The notes beneath the pieces are model-generated. The model was not told the DNA's origin and searched no databases. It was given only the letters and a program-made list of their open reading frames with translations. The position numbers and the translations under genes were made by a program. Source: Anarhynchus alexandrinus (taxonomy: Eukaryota; Chordata; Aves; Charadriiformes; Charadriidae). Taken from it: a stretch of 64,000 nt of DNA. Of this stretch, positions 48,901-60,650 are shown one piece after another (positions within the stretch are counted from its first letter, which is position 1; each line of letters opens with the position of its first letter). The stretch covers positions 7,062,073 through 7,126,072 of the forward strand of contig VUYV01000016.1 of assembly GCA_008711295.1 (NCBI GenBank). The letters run 5' to 3'.

Positions 48901-51840
48901 CAAGCAGGTTCTTTGTTGACAACAAGGATGAGGGAAGTGTGATAGTATTAAGAGAAATAGTCATTAACCTTTTAATCCTTTCAGAAATACTGGTTTTGAA
49001 ATTCATAGTCTTTAAAGTCATGCTCTTTGAGAGTCAAGATATCAGCCAGGAATTCATTGAGCTAATGCTTTCTATTGTTTATGGTTTTATTTGGGAAGTA
49101 TGGTGTTTAGTTAGTGCTTTGCTTTTGCTCCCCAGTTGTTTAACCTTTGTTTCAAACGAATGAGGCTGTTTCATTGCTGTTGCCAGATGCAAGAGGCACC
49201 TTTTTGTGTTTGTTAAATGGGCAGCGATGAAGTGCTTTAAGTGCTCCAAAGGTTTCCCCTTTTAATTATGTAAAACAACAACAATAACAAAAAAAAAATA
49301 GCTGCAGCTGAACTTTTTAAGCTTTTTTTTCTTGCTGTCTTAGCACTCAGGTGAAAATAATTAAAGCTATTCATTGTTCTTTAGATACTTGACTAAGTGT
49401 TGTGCTTTTGGGTGGAGCTGAAGGCTGGGTGGACCTTTTGCTTACATTTTTGTTCATGGCTTATTCCTCATTATGGCTCTTCATAGCTCTCAACCTGTTG
49501 GTGTTTCAGTGGCAAGAGTGCTTGGGATTGCCACGTTTTGCTATGTGAAATTAATATAGTCAAGAAGGAGAAAACAGGACAAAGAAATGAGTTTGCCAGT
49601 AACTTGGCTTTTTAGTTTTGAGATGGTCTGATCACCTTTTCCACATCCTGCTCCTGAACAGGCACCACACAACCATATTGGCGGAACAAATTACTGTTAG
49701 AGAGTAGTGCTGAGGAAGGACTAAACTCTGGTAAAAGAATTATATGGGGCTGCAAAATCCTGCATAGAGCAAACATGCCAAACAACTTCTGTATCCTCCA
49801 TTGTGTCGCGGTTAATCGGTGAGCGTTGATAGTGCCATGGAAAGCAGGAGGTAGCTCGCGCTGTTCTGTGACTTGCCCGTCAGAGGTCACACGGAGAGCC
49901 CCGGCACATGTCACGAAATACCCAGTTTTTCCCTGTTCGGGTAAGCTGTAGCCATTCTGTCTCACTTTTGTCTCAAGTGGCGTTTTGAAAGCATTGTGTT
50001 TTGTGGAAAGTATCTGAACAGTTTTATTTCTGGATAGTTTTTTTAAGGGAACAGTATCTTTATCCTACCCATTGTAGAAAAAATAGCTGATATATGCCCA
50101 CCCACTCAAAACAGAACTACTTTGGTGGGTTTGAACTGGGCCTCCTGAGGACTTTCCTTTCAAGATAGGCTGCCTTTCCCATAATCATGATCCATACGCT
50201 CCTCTTAGTAAGAACTGCTCATGTTTTCCTTCAGAAGAGCTTCTGGGCTCTTGAATACCCAAGCTCTACTGACATCCACAAACCAGATCTGCTGTGGCGT
50301 TTGGAGGCAGACTAGAGAAGCTGATGATACCATAGTTCTACCTGGAGCTAAACTGTGCATGCCATTTTCTGCAGAGTTTGATCTGCACTATTAAGTGCTC
50401 AGTATTTCTTTTTACCTTCCTTCATATTTAAGAACGGTTAGGCGGAATTATTTTTCAAGTATGATTGCTCAGTCTCTTTTCCAGATGATGTATTATGGTG
50501 TTAAAATTTTGATTTAAACATCACTTATAATCTTAACCGCATGCAGCTACAGAGCCCAACTTCACCCCGAGGAGTTCCTGTAGAGCAGGTGGCAGGATAC
50601 TGGCAGCTGAATTTATGCCATAAAGCCTCCAATTCAGTCGTTAATTCAGGTTTCCACTGTCTGCTTCTGTGGGTAGAAACTAGATGTTGCCATCGGTATT
50701 CCTTCATGAAAATACAGGATCAAAATCAGACAAATGGTCGTAAGTAAAAAAAGTTGGGGCTTTAAATATTAGTTCACAGTTAATGGTAAGAGAAGGGTTG
50801 TTTGACTTACTACAGCTGAGATGCAATTGCAGTACAGGATTTTGTTGGTTAATTTGTTGTTAATGGCATAAACAAGTGGAAGAAAGGATGGGGAGAGTAA
50901 AGTTAATTTGAGAAGAGATAACTCTTCTGAGACAAATCTTAAATCTTGCTGAACCTGGGAGGGTAAAATAGTACTCACTGAGCACTAAATTTAACTTTTT
51001 CAGTATTTATTTCCTGTAGGCTGATTAAATTTTCTGGTCTCAAGGGAGCAAGTTTTTTTTCACATTGTGATAATGATTGGTATTCAATATCCAATTTAGG
51101 TTGTTTGTTTAAGAATGCAATATTCATGGTGAATCTCGGCAAGTTAAACTTTTTGCATATACATCTGAGTTGTAGTTGAAAAATGGCTTAATATCTAATC
51201 TTAATAGCGTATATATACATTTATATCTTGCATGCTCCTGTTTTTCAAGAAATAGTATGATTCCACAACATGTTTGCTTACAGTTTCATAATTATATTGC
51301 CAACATTTGTGAGACAATGAGGGACAAACTTTAAATGTCCAGTAAAATGTTCTTAAGAGCTTTGTTTTTGAGAGAAAAAAAATACCGTAACACATATGAA
51401 AAGATAATGGCTATTCTTTCATCAAGATACTTCCCGGTCTCATGTGACCTTTTAAATCCCAAACTATCAGATAAGGTTTTCTAGTTCGCAGCTACATTCC
51501 CTCTCAAGAGAAAGAAAGCCCTAATAAATTAATTTGAAGCTGAATTTGTCTTGACTACCCAGGGGTGTGTTGTAGGTATCTTTCATGAAGGATGACTCTG
51601 AAAGGTGGAAAGCAGTTGGGAAGTTGCAGGCAATATTTATTGGGCCGACGAAAACAGGGTTATTTTCTCAAATGTGAACGTTGCTTGGATGAAGCCTGCT
51701 TTAGGCATTTACATCTAATAGCTGCTTGTTTACATGTTTGCCTTCTTTCTAACTTAAGTCACTTTAATCCGGTTACTGGAAACTGTATGTGCTGAAACTG
51801 AAAGGCAAAATGTCATATCGCAGTGGAAAGCTGGATAGCA
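45969..51840. other. Noncoding block, no gene recognised
   Basis: Unique sequence. It includes an A-rich then ACAAC/ACCCC patch at 48565-48612, A and T runs near 48790 and 48828, an inverted repeat CACTGTAC/GTACAGTG at 47159-47181, and a moderately CpG-rich patch at 49805-49920. Open frames reach about 117 codons without domains. Confidence 0.55.
48565..48612. repeat. A-rich to ACAAC/ACCCC low-complexity patch
   Basis: An A run grades into ACAACAAAAC units and ends in AAAACCCCACAAC. It is the same style as 12121-12170 and smaller A-run/CCC patches elsewhere. It may be a decayed retroposon tail, though no body is recognisable to the left. Confidence 0.65.
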
Positions 51841-52110
51841 AACGGTAAGAGGGCAGCTTGACAGAGAAGCGGATGGGGCAGAGGGGTCCAGAAAAGTGAA
51901 CTGGTCAGGCAACATGGACCTGGGTGGGAGAAAGCACCTGGGAGAGGAACTGAAGAAGAAAGAAGTACCTGGTAGAGGACATGGTTGTGAGCAAATGTCC
52001 TGCGTAGAGCCTCGTAAAGAGAGGAGAAATGTAGGATTAGGTCAGGGGGAGGAAACCATGAGGGAGGCATGAGGGAAAGTTGAGAGGCGTGAGCGCTGAG
52101 ATGGGACGGC
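51841..52110. other. Purine-rich, strand-asymmetric tract
   Basis: I counted 174 purines in the 240 bases from 51841 to 52080 (about 72%), rising to 80% in 52021-52080, yet the sequence is not a simple repeat. The complementary strand is open for 134 codons (51813-52217) because pyrimidine-rich strands carry few stop codons. That frame is rich in Leu, Pro and Ser and has no domain, so I do not call it a gene. Confidence 0.5.
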
Positions 52111-55100
52111 TTTCCTCTGAAAGACCATCGTGGAGACAAATAGTGTTTGTTGGTCCCAATAACAGCATCTTGTTCGGGCTCAAGATTATTTCTTTGCTCA
52201 GGAGTAGCAGTTCCCAAAGGGTTGCTTTCAATTAAGTACTACAGACTGTGGTATTTTGGGCGCAACTGTCTTTTTTTAAACATATGTGCAGTCATGGAAG
52301 GATGAAATGGTCATATAAGACAATCCCTTGCAGGAGTCTCAGGCCAGCTAGAAGTAATGAGTAAGGTGAAAGTACAGCTGCTAACTCTTAAGTTCATACA
52401 AGCTGATTTAAACTTGTGTTTGTGGATGAAAACCTGATCTGAATCAGTCTCTGGTGGATTTCCACTTACTTGTGACAGGATCCGCTGAGTGCTGGAGTTC
52501 TCCGGCCGTACCTGCTCTGCATTTCTGCTGAGGGCTCACTTCGTTTCTAACTGTGCATTTCTGCTTAAGAGTATTACTGTGGGTGAAAACCTGGACTTTC
52601 CTACTGTGTGGTTTGACTGCATTGTACCAAAGCGAAAATGGTGACATGCTCCCAAACTGCAGAAACCTCTTACTCTTCAAGATTTTGAAAATTGGTATTG
52701 GCTGTCCCTTTTTCTCCTTCAGGATGTGCATTTCCAGCTCTGAATATGCATGATGTGGATGACAGGTCAAATGCTGTTTCTGAACCTAAAGAAGGAACTT
52801 CACAAAAGCTAACTAGATCCATCATACAATTGGTGGAAAGAGGGAGGTTGGTCCAGAGGATGGGAAGTTTGGTGGCTCCAGCTTGCTTTCAAGAAGGATT
52901 GATGACTGTACAGAGAGCCAAGGAGAGCAGTACATTATGCTAAAATGATTGTTTGTGAACACTCTTTGAAATATAACAGTCCAAACACTGTCATTTACAA
53001 ATTCCCAATTTGCTTTCCACTCCTGTGATTTCAGCAGCATTAGTTAAAGTTGGGTGGTTTAGCAAACATTTTTTGTCATTACGTATATTTGCTATTACAT
53101 TCTTCAAGTGTAAATCATGAAAAAGTAAAAGCATTAAGCAGTTGAGTAGTAATAAAAATATCTCAACTGGATGTTCTAGAGATGAGATACATACAGCCAT
53201 TTACAAAAGGAGAATAAAATGGAAGAAAGAAGAAAGGAATATCAGTTGGGAAAATCTTATGTGTTCCTGGCAGTTTTTAAAGCGGCTGTAAGTTTTAGTA
53301 GTTTCTTTTTCAACAAAAGAAACTAATTTTTTTTTCAATTTAGTGAATATAATAAGTAGGTGATACTATACAGAATTTTTAGTAGCAGCTTTTTTTTTAA
53401 CTGCAGCTGAGTAAATGCTCAAAGTATTTCTTGCTTAACGAAATAGAAGCTGAGAATTTAGCTTTAAAAAATATTCCTTTGAGATGTAGAGAGTTTTCTT
53501 ATAGTTTTTAGTCTTTCAGGAGATGTCCTGTGAATAAAGAATATTTTGCCTCTTTTCTCATGGACTTTGTTACTTCTGATGAAGTTTTTAAATTATGTGT
53601 TACAGTGGAATGTGTGATTCTTTTTCCACTGTATTTTTTTAATGGAATGCTTTCACATGTGAGTACAATACTCTTCATAAATAGTCATCATCCATTATTA
53701 AAGAGATGTTGTTAATAGAAGATTCTTAATGCATTCACCAAGCATTTTAATATTGGTAAAACCTGGTTTATACCTTGGGAAATAAGGCAAGATTCAGTTC
53801 CAGCTTGTTGGCTCTTTATCAACCCCGCTTAAAGCTGCTGGCCATCAGGGTCTTACGCCTCCCATGCCTGTGCTTAGGCTTTACCTGTTAAATATGATTT
53901 TGATGACAAATGTAATGAAAGTTCATATATGGAATAATAATTTTATGCCATGGCAACAGTATCAAAACAGTACTGCTCTTCCTGTACTCATTTTCTTTTA
54001 CTGGCCAGAAAAGTGGTTTGTGACTGGGGACTCCCAGAGACTTGTGAAAGCAAAGATTTTTGTTGGGTTTTTTGTTCGCTTGATCTGTAGGCTCAGTGTA
54101 GGTCACAAGTCCCAAGACAGAAAGTATGCATATATTAAAATAAACTAGAAGTCCCCCTAAATAAATAAGCAAAACTCCCAAATAACCCAGCTTTGACTGA
54201 AAGAAACTTAGAACTTCTTTCTCCTCAATAGTAGCTCTACAGGTCTCTCTCATAGCAGCTTAAATTGAGCCCACTGGGGTCATTGGGACGTTCTTCCCTG
54301 TAAAGGTTGTGAAAACACCTACTTTCCTCTAATGATAGATGCCATTTCTAGAAGCGTAAAACCTCTCATGCTCTGGAGCCAAAAGCGTAACTGGAAGCCC
54401 GGTTTCTAAAGGCGCAGTTTGGGGCAGATCGGTGTTTGCCGAGTCCCGCACCGAGCTGCTGCAGCACATCTTCACCACCATTGCCTGTCCCTTCCCGGCT
54501 CCCAGCAAGGGTGCGGGTACGGAGACCTATGGAAGTTAGCTGACAGCATGAATAACTGGCTGGAGGGGGAAGGTCAAAGTATCTGATAACTGGCGCTTCT
54601 AGTCCTTTCCAACAGAAACTGCAAGAGGTATTAATTTTGTCTGTCAAAACAGACTAAAGCAGTATTTAGGAGCTGAAGATTATTCATTTAAATTATGAAA
54701 AGGCTAAAGTTACAGTGATGGATGTTTCGAAGGATGCAAGAGGGGACTAAAGTTATATTTAAATATGAATCCACTGTGAAGCTGTCATAACATCCCTTAC
54801 AGTAAAAAGTGAAAATGCTGAGCTGCGAGATTTGTTTCCTGAAACTGTGCTGAGGACATATCCACTCTTCTGCTTCTGTGGTATTTCTCAGATTAGGGAA
54901 TTTAATCTTTTTAAGCCTGGCTGTTTAGTCAGTGCTGACCCTCGTGGTGGTTGTGGCATGAGAGCTTTCCATGCAGCTCTGAGTTTGGCTGGGTCCCACG
55001 GGAGGAGGTCTGTACGTTGCATGAAAGGGGCTTGAACCTCCAAATGGACATCCTCTAGAGTTATTGATTTTGAAGAACCGTAAATACAGGTTAAGTGCCA

Positions 55101-58100
55101 TTTATTCTTCTCAAGAGTCCTTTGAGTACACCAATGGTTGAATTTATCTCTATGAAAGGATGTTTTGCACACTGGATGTAATGCATTGCAAATCTCAGCT
55201 TCAATGAGATGGCAATGATAAAGTATTATCTTAATATCTTCTCTGTTATAAAACTAACATGGACTGTTTCATTTCTATCTAGTTCAGCTTTTCTTCCTTT
55301 GTTTTAGAGAACTATTTTAGGTGCTTCAAGCAAATACAGTTTTGTTCTTTTAAAGATCAATTTGGAAATTGTAATGGTGAAACATATCATCTGATTGCAT
55401 TAATAACAGGGAACTTCATCCTGCTGTATGAGATGCAGTTAGTGTGGGTCTCGATGGAAGTTTTCTTCAATTTGTCACAGGCAGGGGACCCATGACGATG
55501 ATAGTGGTATCCCCCGCTAACACGTACAACTGATTTCTGTGTTGTTTCTTGCAGGACCTATTGCAGCTTTTATAACCATCATTCTTTTAAAAAGTGTCTC
55601 ATAGATACATTTCAAGAGGTGTACTTAAAATTTGTAATGTGAATTGAAAATATAGATACATTTGCATACTGTCTGGGTGAGGAAAAGAGACAGGGCTTTT
55701 GGCAAATCTTTTTTTCACTATCGCGCCTTTATTTGCTTCCTTGTGATTAACGTTTCTTATTTGTTTGTTGGGTTTCTTTGTATTTTGTGCTTTTTTTTTT
55801 CTCTGTTTCTCTCGTCCTATTCTGATTTCCAGTTGTTGATCTGCAGAGGAAAAAAAAATTATCGTGAATGGAGCAGGCAAAAAAGCCATCAGCTAGTAAG
55901 AACTTACTGCTAATAGATCCATGCTTCTGGAATATTTAAATTCTTTCCCCATTTTATTCAGTGGGAGTTTTATTAGTGCTTCAAAAGTCAGAACCTTGAC
56001 GATTTGCGTGGTACTTCTCTGCAGCTTTCCCCATCTTCTAAGAGAATAGAAGTCTAGGAAAAACTTGGGAAAGGATTGGATAACATATCCTCATGAGTGT
56101 TTACGATAAAGCAATTGGGAGTGGGTAAGGATACCTGAGGACTTCTTATCTAAGTCTGTAACTTTTAAAAGCTTTGATAGAGGTGTATTGTCCTGGTAGA
56201 TACACTTGATCCCTTTAACACTACAGCCTTTTAAATGTTCAAAGCTGGGTATTTTTGAACAAAGGCTGTGAATGTGACTTGCATTTACTGTAAGTATGAG
56301 GATTCTCCACCCTAGGAGTTGATATCTTGATATCCTTGATTAGATAGTCCCTTCAGGAGAGCACCGTAGACTCGGATACAGCCTTGACGTGTTTGCTCAT
56401 CAAAATACTCCCACTTTCTGCAGTTCTTTGCAAACTAAGGGAATTGTTAAAGACTTCATGGCTACAGACATCTTCGCACAGAAAGAGACTTTGGGAAAAG
56501 TATGTGTGTTGTCTTGCAACAAAGTGGTCTTTTTTTGTAAGACATGACATATTGCTCTAAGAAAATGCATGGTTTGCCTGTTGGTAAAGTTTATATAGTT
56601 TACCTTCCCATCTTTCTGTGCAGATTCCAGGATGCTACGTACTACTAGGGTATTTCCCTGCCCAGTTTCAATTATTGAAAGATTGGTGAAAACAATTGGT
56701 TAAAAACTTGTCTTGGATTTCATGAGTTTCCTTTTTGGGGAAGGATTACAGTATTTGTCTGTGGCAAGCCAGAATTTCTCTTTTCTGCTGTGCACGTTAC
56801 GAAATACAAAGTTGGCTGATTGGTCAATTCAGCAAAAATAAAATAATTTGTTCCGATATTTTTAGACTTTTAAGTGCTGGTGTCTCTCTTAGCACCAATC
56901 TTTGCTTTATGGCAGTTGGTTTTCCACTTTCTGCAGTGTTTGCAATGTCTTCCCGTAAGAGTCCCCCGCATACTCCTACCCCTTTATGCACAGATCAGAT
57001 GGCTTGGCTGTATTAGTAGAATGTAAACTAGTAGTTTAAATGAGATTACTGGGATTAGTCATCTGGACAGAGCAGATTTAAAGTGGCCTTGATTGAGGTC
57101 CTTAAAATTATGAAGTAGACAGTAAAGCCATTGTGGTCAAAGAGGAAAAATGATAAAAAGAAACCAAGATGCAAGGAAAGAATGGATTTGTTTTATGGTT
57201 TGTGTATTTCAAAAGAAATTGAGGCATGATATTATCTTGTATTTTTCTGATCAGCACAGAAGTTTCCTTGTGGCAAGAGGTAAGACAAAAATGCTGTGAA
57301 ATAGTTACTTTTTAAAAAGGGAGTTTCATAACACTAAGAAATACTTTTGCTGTGGAAATCAAGTGGAGGAAAACACGCATACTTACTCTCTCTAAATATT
57401 TCTATAGAACTCTGCGTGGGTCTAACAGGCTTCTTTAAGAGACCTTTCATCTCAGTGTTTTCATATCATCTAAACCAGAGCATTTCAATTAGCAGCTTTT
57501 ACTTTTTCTTTCAATGCTTTTCTATTTTAGGGATTCTTTCTTTTGTGTCTCAATCCTAGACTTCTTTGTTAGGATCCGTTCTCCTGGTGTTATTTTTCAG
57601 TTTGGTTTCCACCAGAGTGTTTTTCTACGATTAAGACATTTACCTCCATATTTTCTCATGGTTTCTTCTTTCTTAGTGTGGACTAATAGAAGGATTTTGT
57701 TTTAGGGATAGGGCAAGAAAAGAGTGTGGTTCCTAGCCTAGTTCTCTGGCCATGTGCATGGACAGCTCTCCTATGCTTGAGTTCCTAGCTGCTTTCTTTT
57801 GGTGGGGCTGAGAGAATTCAGCCCTTCCGGGTGGTGCGTGTTTTGCTTGTCCGCTGCTCTGTGCAGCAAGCATTTGACCAAAAGACTGAGTAGGAAATAC
57901 AGCTTGAGACTCAGTGGAGCTATGCAGGTCCTGGGTAATCAAGGCTTTGCAGTAACGAAGTAATAAACTCTTCCTCAGATTTCACACCTTGGAAGTAGCC
58001 TGTGCTGAGTTTTTTTCTTGGCTCGTGGCTTGCCGTTTCCACCTCCGCAGTCTGATAACTGTTGCCTGAGGAATATTAGAATTTATCTTTATTTTCGGTT

Positions 58101-60419
58101 ATTTCCTCTCCGTCACGTGCAGTAGCAAACTATTGCTACCCAGTACTCTTGTGCTACCACGTGTAGCTTTTCTCCTTTGTTCTGGTGTAAGAAGTAAGGG
58201 GTTTTTTTTGGTTGTAATTTTCAGTAATTAAACTGATTAGAATTAAACTGGTGGGGAAACTGCATTTGATTACACAGGCAATACAGAGGAGGTAAAACTC
58301 ATCTAACTAGGTTCCTTTCCAGCCTTTAGGCTTTTAATAGCGAAGTTAATTTCCTAGAGGAATATGGGCTGATTGAAGGAAAAACTATAATCATTAATTG
58401 CGGTAGATTTAATTTGTTTGAAGTATAAAGAAGAGACTGCCTGAGACTTTAGGGGAAGAAAAGAGCCGTGCTCCTGTGCAGTCACTCCTTCCAGCCAGAG
58501 TAATGTGTTTTTTTGCTGCCCGCAACAAATTCTGGTAAAATTTTCGGACTGTTTGTGGGTTTTATACATATCGGTAGAAGTGATATTCTTAGATCACAAC
58601 ATTATTAGAGATGGATTTACAGCACATCTTTTCCTGCAAATCATGACCGATGCAAATCATTACGCGATGTATTTAGTAGTGTAGGTTTCATATAGTAATC
58701 TATCTACCTGATGCTTCAGGGACCTAAGATGTTCTCTAGCTATCCACTGAACCGTTTCTTTGCTAATGTGGTTACAGAATATGAGATTGCTGTAGTTGCT
58801 TTCCAAGAGAAAACAGAATTTTCCATATTCAATAAGGTTGGGTTTTTCTAAATTGTCATTTAATTTCTTTCTCCTTGATGATTAGAGCATGTGACTGGTG
58901 TTTTGGGGCCTCTCTATTAATTGCCACTAGAGAAGTAATTTTATATAGAGCTTTAAGATGATTCATCTTTTTATTTTCTGAGCAGCTATAAAAACATACT
59001 TCACCTGCCCTACAGATGTGCTTATACATAGCATAAGATGCCTGTAATATCCTTTGACATTACTGGTCTCTGTATACGTACAAGCAACATTTGTACTTTG
59101 CCTAATTCTGTCTTTGTTTTCTCAATACATTTTTCAAAAGTACTCAGCTGACTCATAAATTGCGCTAGTAGTATTAGAATAATGAAATGAAGTGTTTGCT
59201 ATGCACAAATTAGATTATAGTATCCCTGTTTGTGTTTCCTAGATGTCGAATAGATCACTGTGAGTTACATACTAATCCTGGATGCAAAAGGTCTATATGA
59301 AAGCTTAGAGCTTCTTAAGATTTTGAATTTTCCTGTTATAAAGTAGAGAAGGAATGATAACTCATTAAAATACAAACTTACTGAGAACAGTGTTTTAGAA
59401 AGTTGCTCCAGATAGTTGATCTGTATGTGTTGCAGCATTGGAGAGAAAAACGACTAAACTTGGACCGCACAGATTCATACTAGTATGGTTTTTGTACTAC
59501 GTGTATGTCTTTCCCTTTTTGCCTTACAGAAAGATAGGTAAAACCAAAACCATGGAAGTGCTTATTTGATCAACCCTTTAAAAGTACTCAGTAATAGGAA
59601 AAAAAGGAGCAGCATATTTTGAAGTGATTAATCAGCTTTCCCAAATTTATCTTCAGTCTAATTGTCTGTAGAAATTGTTTGTAGGATTATTTCTTTGGCT
59701 TTATTTCCTCTGTCTTAAGCTCTGATTAGTGAGCCATGGTCCTTTTTATTGAAGCTTTCAGTGAGAGTATCTCTGACAATTAGGCAATATGGCACACAGA
59801 AAAGTTTGGGATTTGAGTTGTGGCCCAGGCAAAGGGTCAAACTTGTTCACTGATTTGTTTTACCCAGTGGTACTACTCTTAAGTCAATGGGCAAACTGTT
59901 ACTGGAAGCAACGAGAGAAAATGTTAGCAAAAATAGCAAGTACAAGCAGTTCTTGTGGTTTTGGGTAGTGGTTATAGCTGAAAGGATTTGTGGTGGACGT
60001 GCTTGTGGTGATGATGGTAAATTAACCACAAGCATCTTTGCCACAAGAGGGTGAATTCACATCATCTGTCTTGGGTTCACAAAACACAGATGTCTTGCAT
60101 TGCCCCTGACAGTGTCTGCATCTCCTCATTGGCCATTTAGGGAAATCAGTCTTCCACATGCGGTCTTCTGGTTTGCATGCATCCAAAAGACGTGGCTGCT
60201 GTAGGCAGCTCAAATATATTGTCTAACTGGGAGTAGCCCTACATGACAAGGTAGCGTGAGTCCTGCTTGACATGGGTGACATTTCTATATCTAAATTTGA
60301 CCACTGGAATTAGCAGGAAGCAAAAATGGGAAATCTTAGGGATGACACTGGTGCATATATGATGAAGTTACCAATTAGGTGTTGCAGTTTGGCGATTTCT
60401 CTTTCTGCGTGGCATTATC
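52111..60419. other. Noncoding block, one weak exon candidate
   Basis: No confident gene. A purine/CpG patch lies at 54390-54530 with about nine CpGs. A strong-looking splice acceptor ends at 55554, followed by a 16-codon hydrophobic reading; it is discussed as a finding and not called. T runs occur near 53389 and 55791. ACTCAGTGGAGCTATGC near 57910 hints at an old repeat fragment. Confidence 0.5.
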
Positions 60420-60650
60420 AGTGCACACCAGTGCAGCCAGCCTACCCTCCTGTTGCGCTTCAGAGAAAATGAAAGATTCTTGTCCAGCCTAACCTCAATA
60501 AATATTTCATCAAAGCCTTAATACTGCCTCTGCCAGATATTATCTGCTTGAATGCACAGTCTTATAACAACAGTGCCTATTTACTGCATTTATTATTTTT
60601 TCTTTATAATAGCTTTAATCTCCTTCATCATTAAGAAGTGCCTGTAATCT
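60420..60650. promoter_or_regulatory. Weak candidate conserved noncoding element
   Basis: About 230 bp of mixed sequence with few homopolymers in its left and middle parts and TAAT, TTTATTATTT and TTATAATAGC-type cores. It reads CATCAAAGCCTTAATACTGC (TCF/LEF-like ATCAAAG beside a TAAT core). The texture resembles developmental enhancers. The call is inference only. Confidence 0.2.

Noticed and set aside
51810..51843. Possible first coding exon: ATG TCA TAT CGC AGT GGA ... followed by GTAAGA
   Set aside because: The start context is poor, the frame stays open upstream without a promoter, the peptide is not recognisable, and a GTAAGA is expected by chance.
51813..52217. 134-codon Leu/Pro/Ser-rich frame on the minus strand
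   Set aside because: Explained by the purine-rich plus strand, whose complement carries few stop codons.
57060..57180. GAGGTCCTTAAAATTATGAAG resembling an internal piece of an old CR1/L3-type LINE
   Set aside because: Only a single short phrase matches from memory; neighbouring blocks of the family are not found in order.
57905..57930. ACTCAGTGGAGCTATGC resembling an old sauropsid repeat phrase
   Set aside because: The match is under 20 bases and lacks the following conserved blocks.
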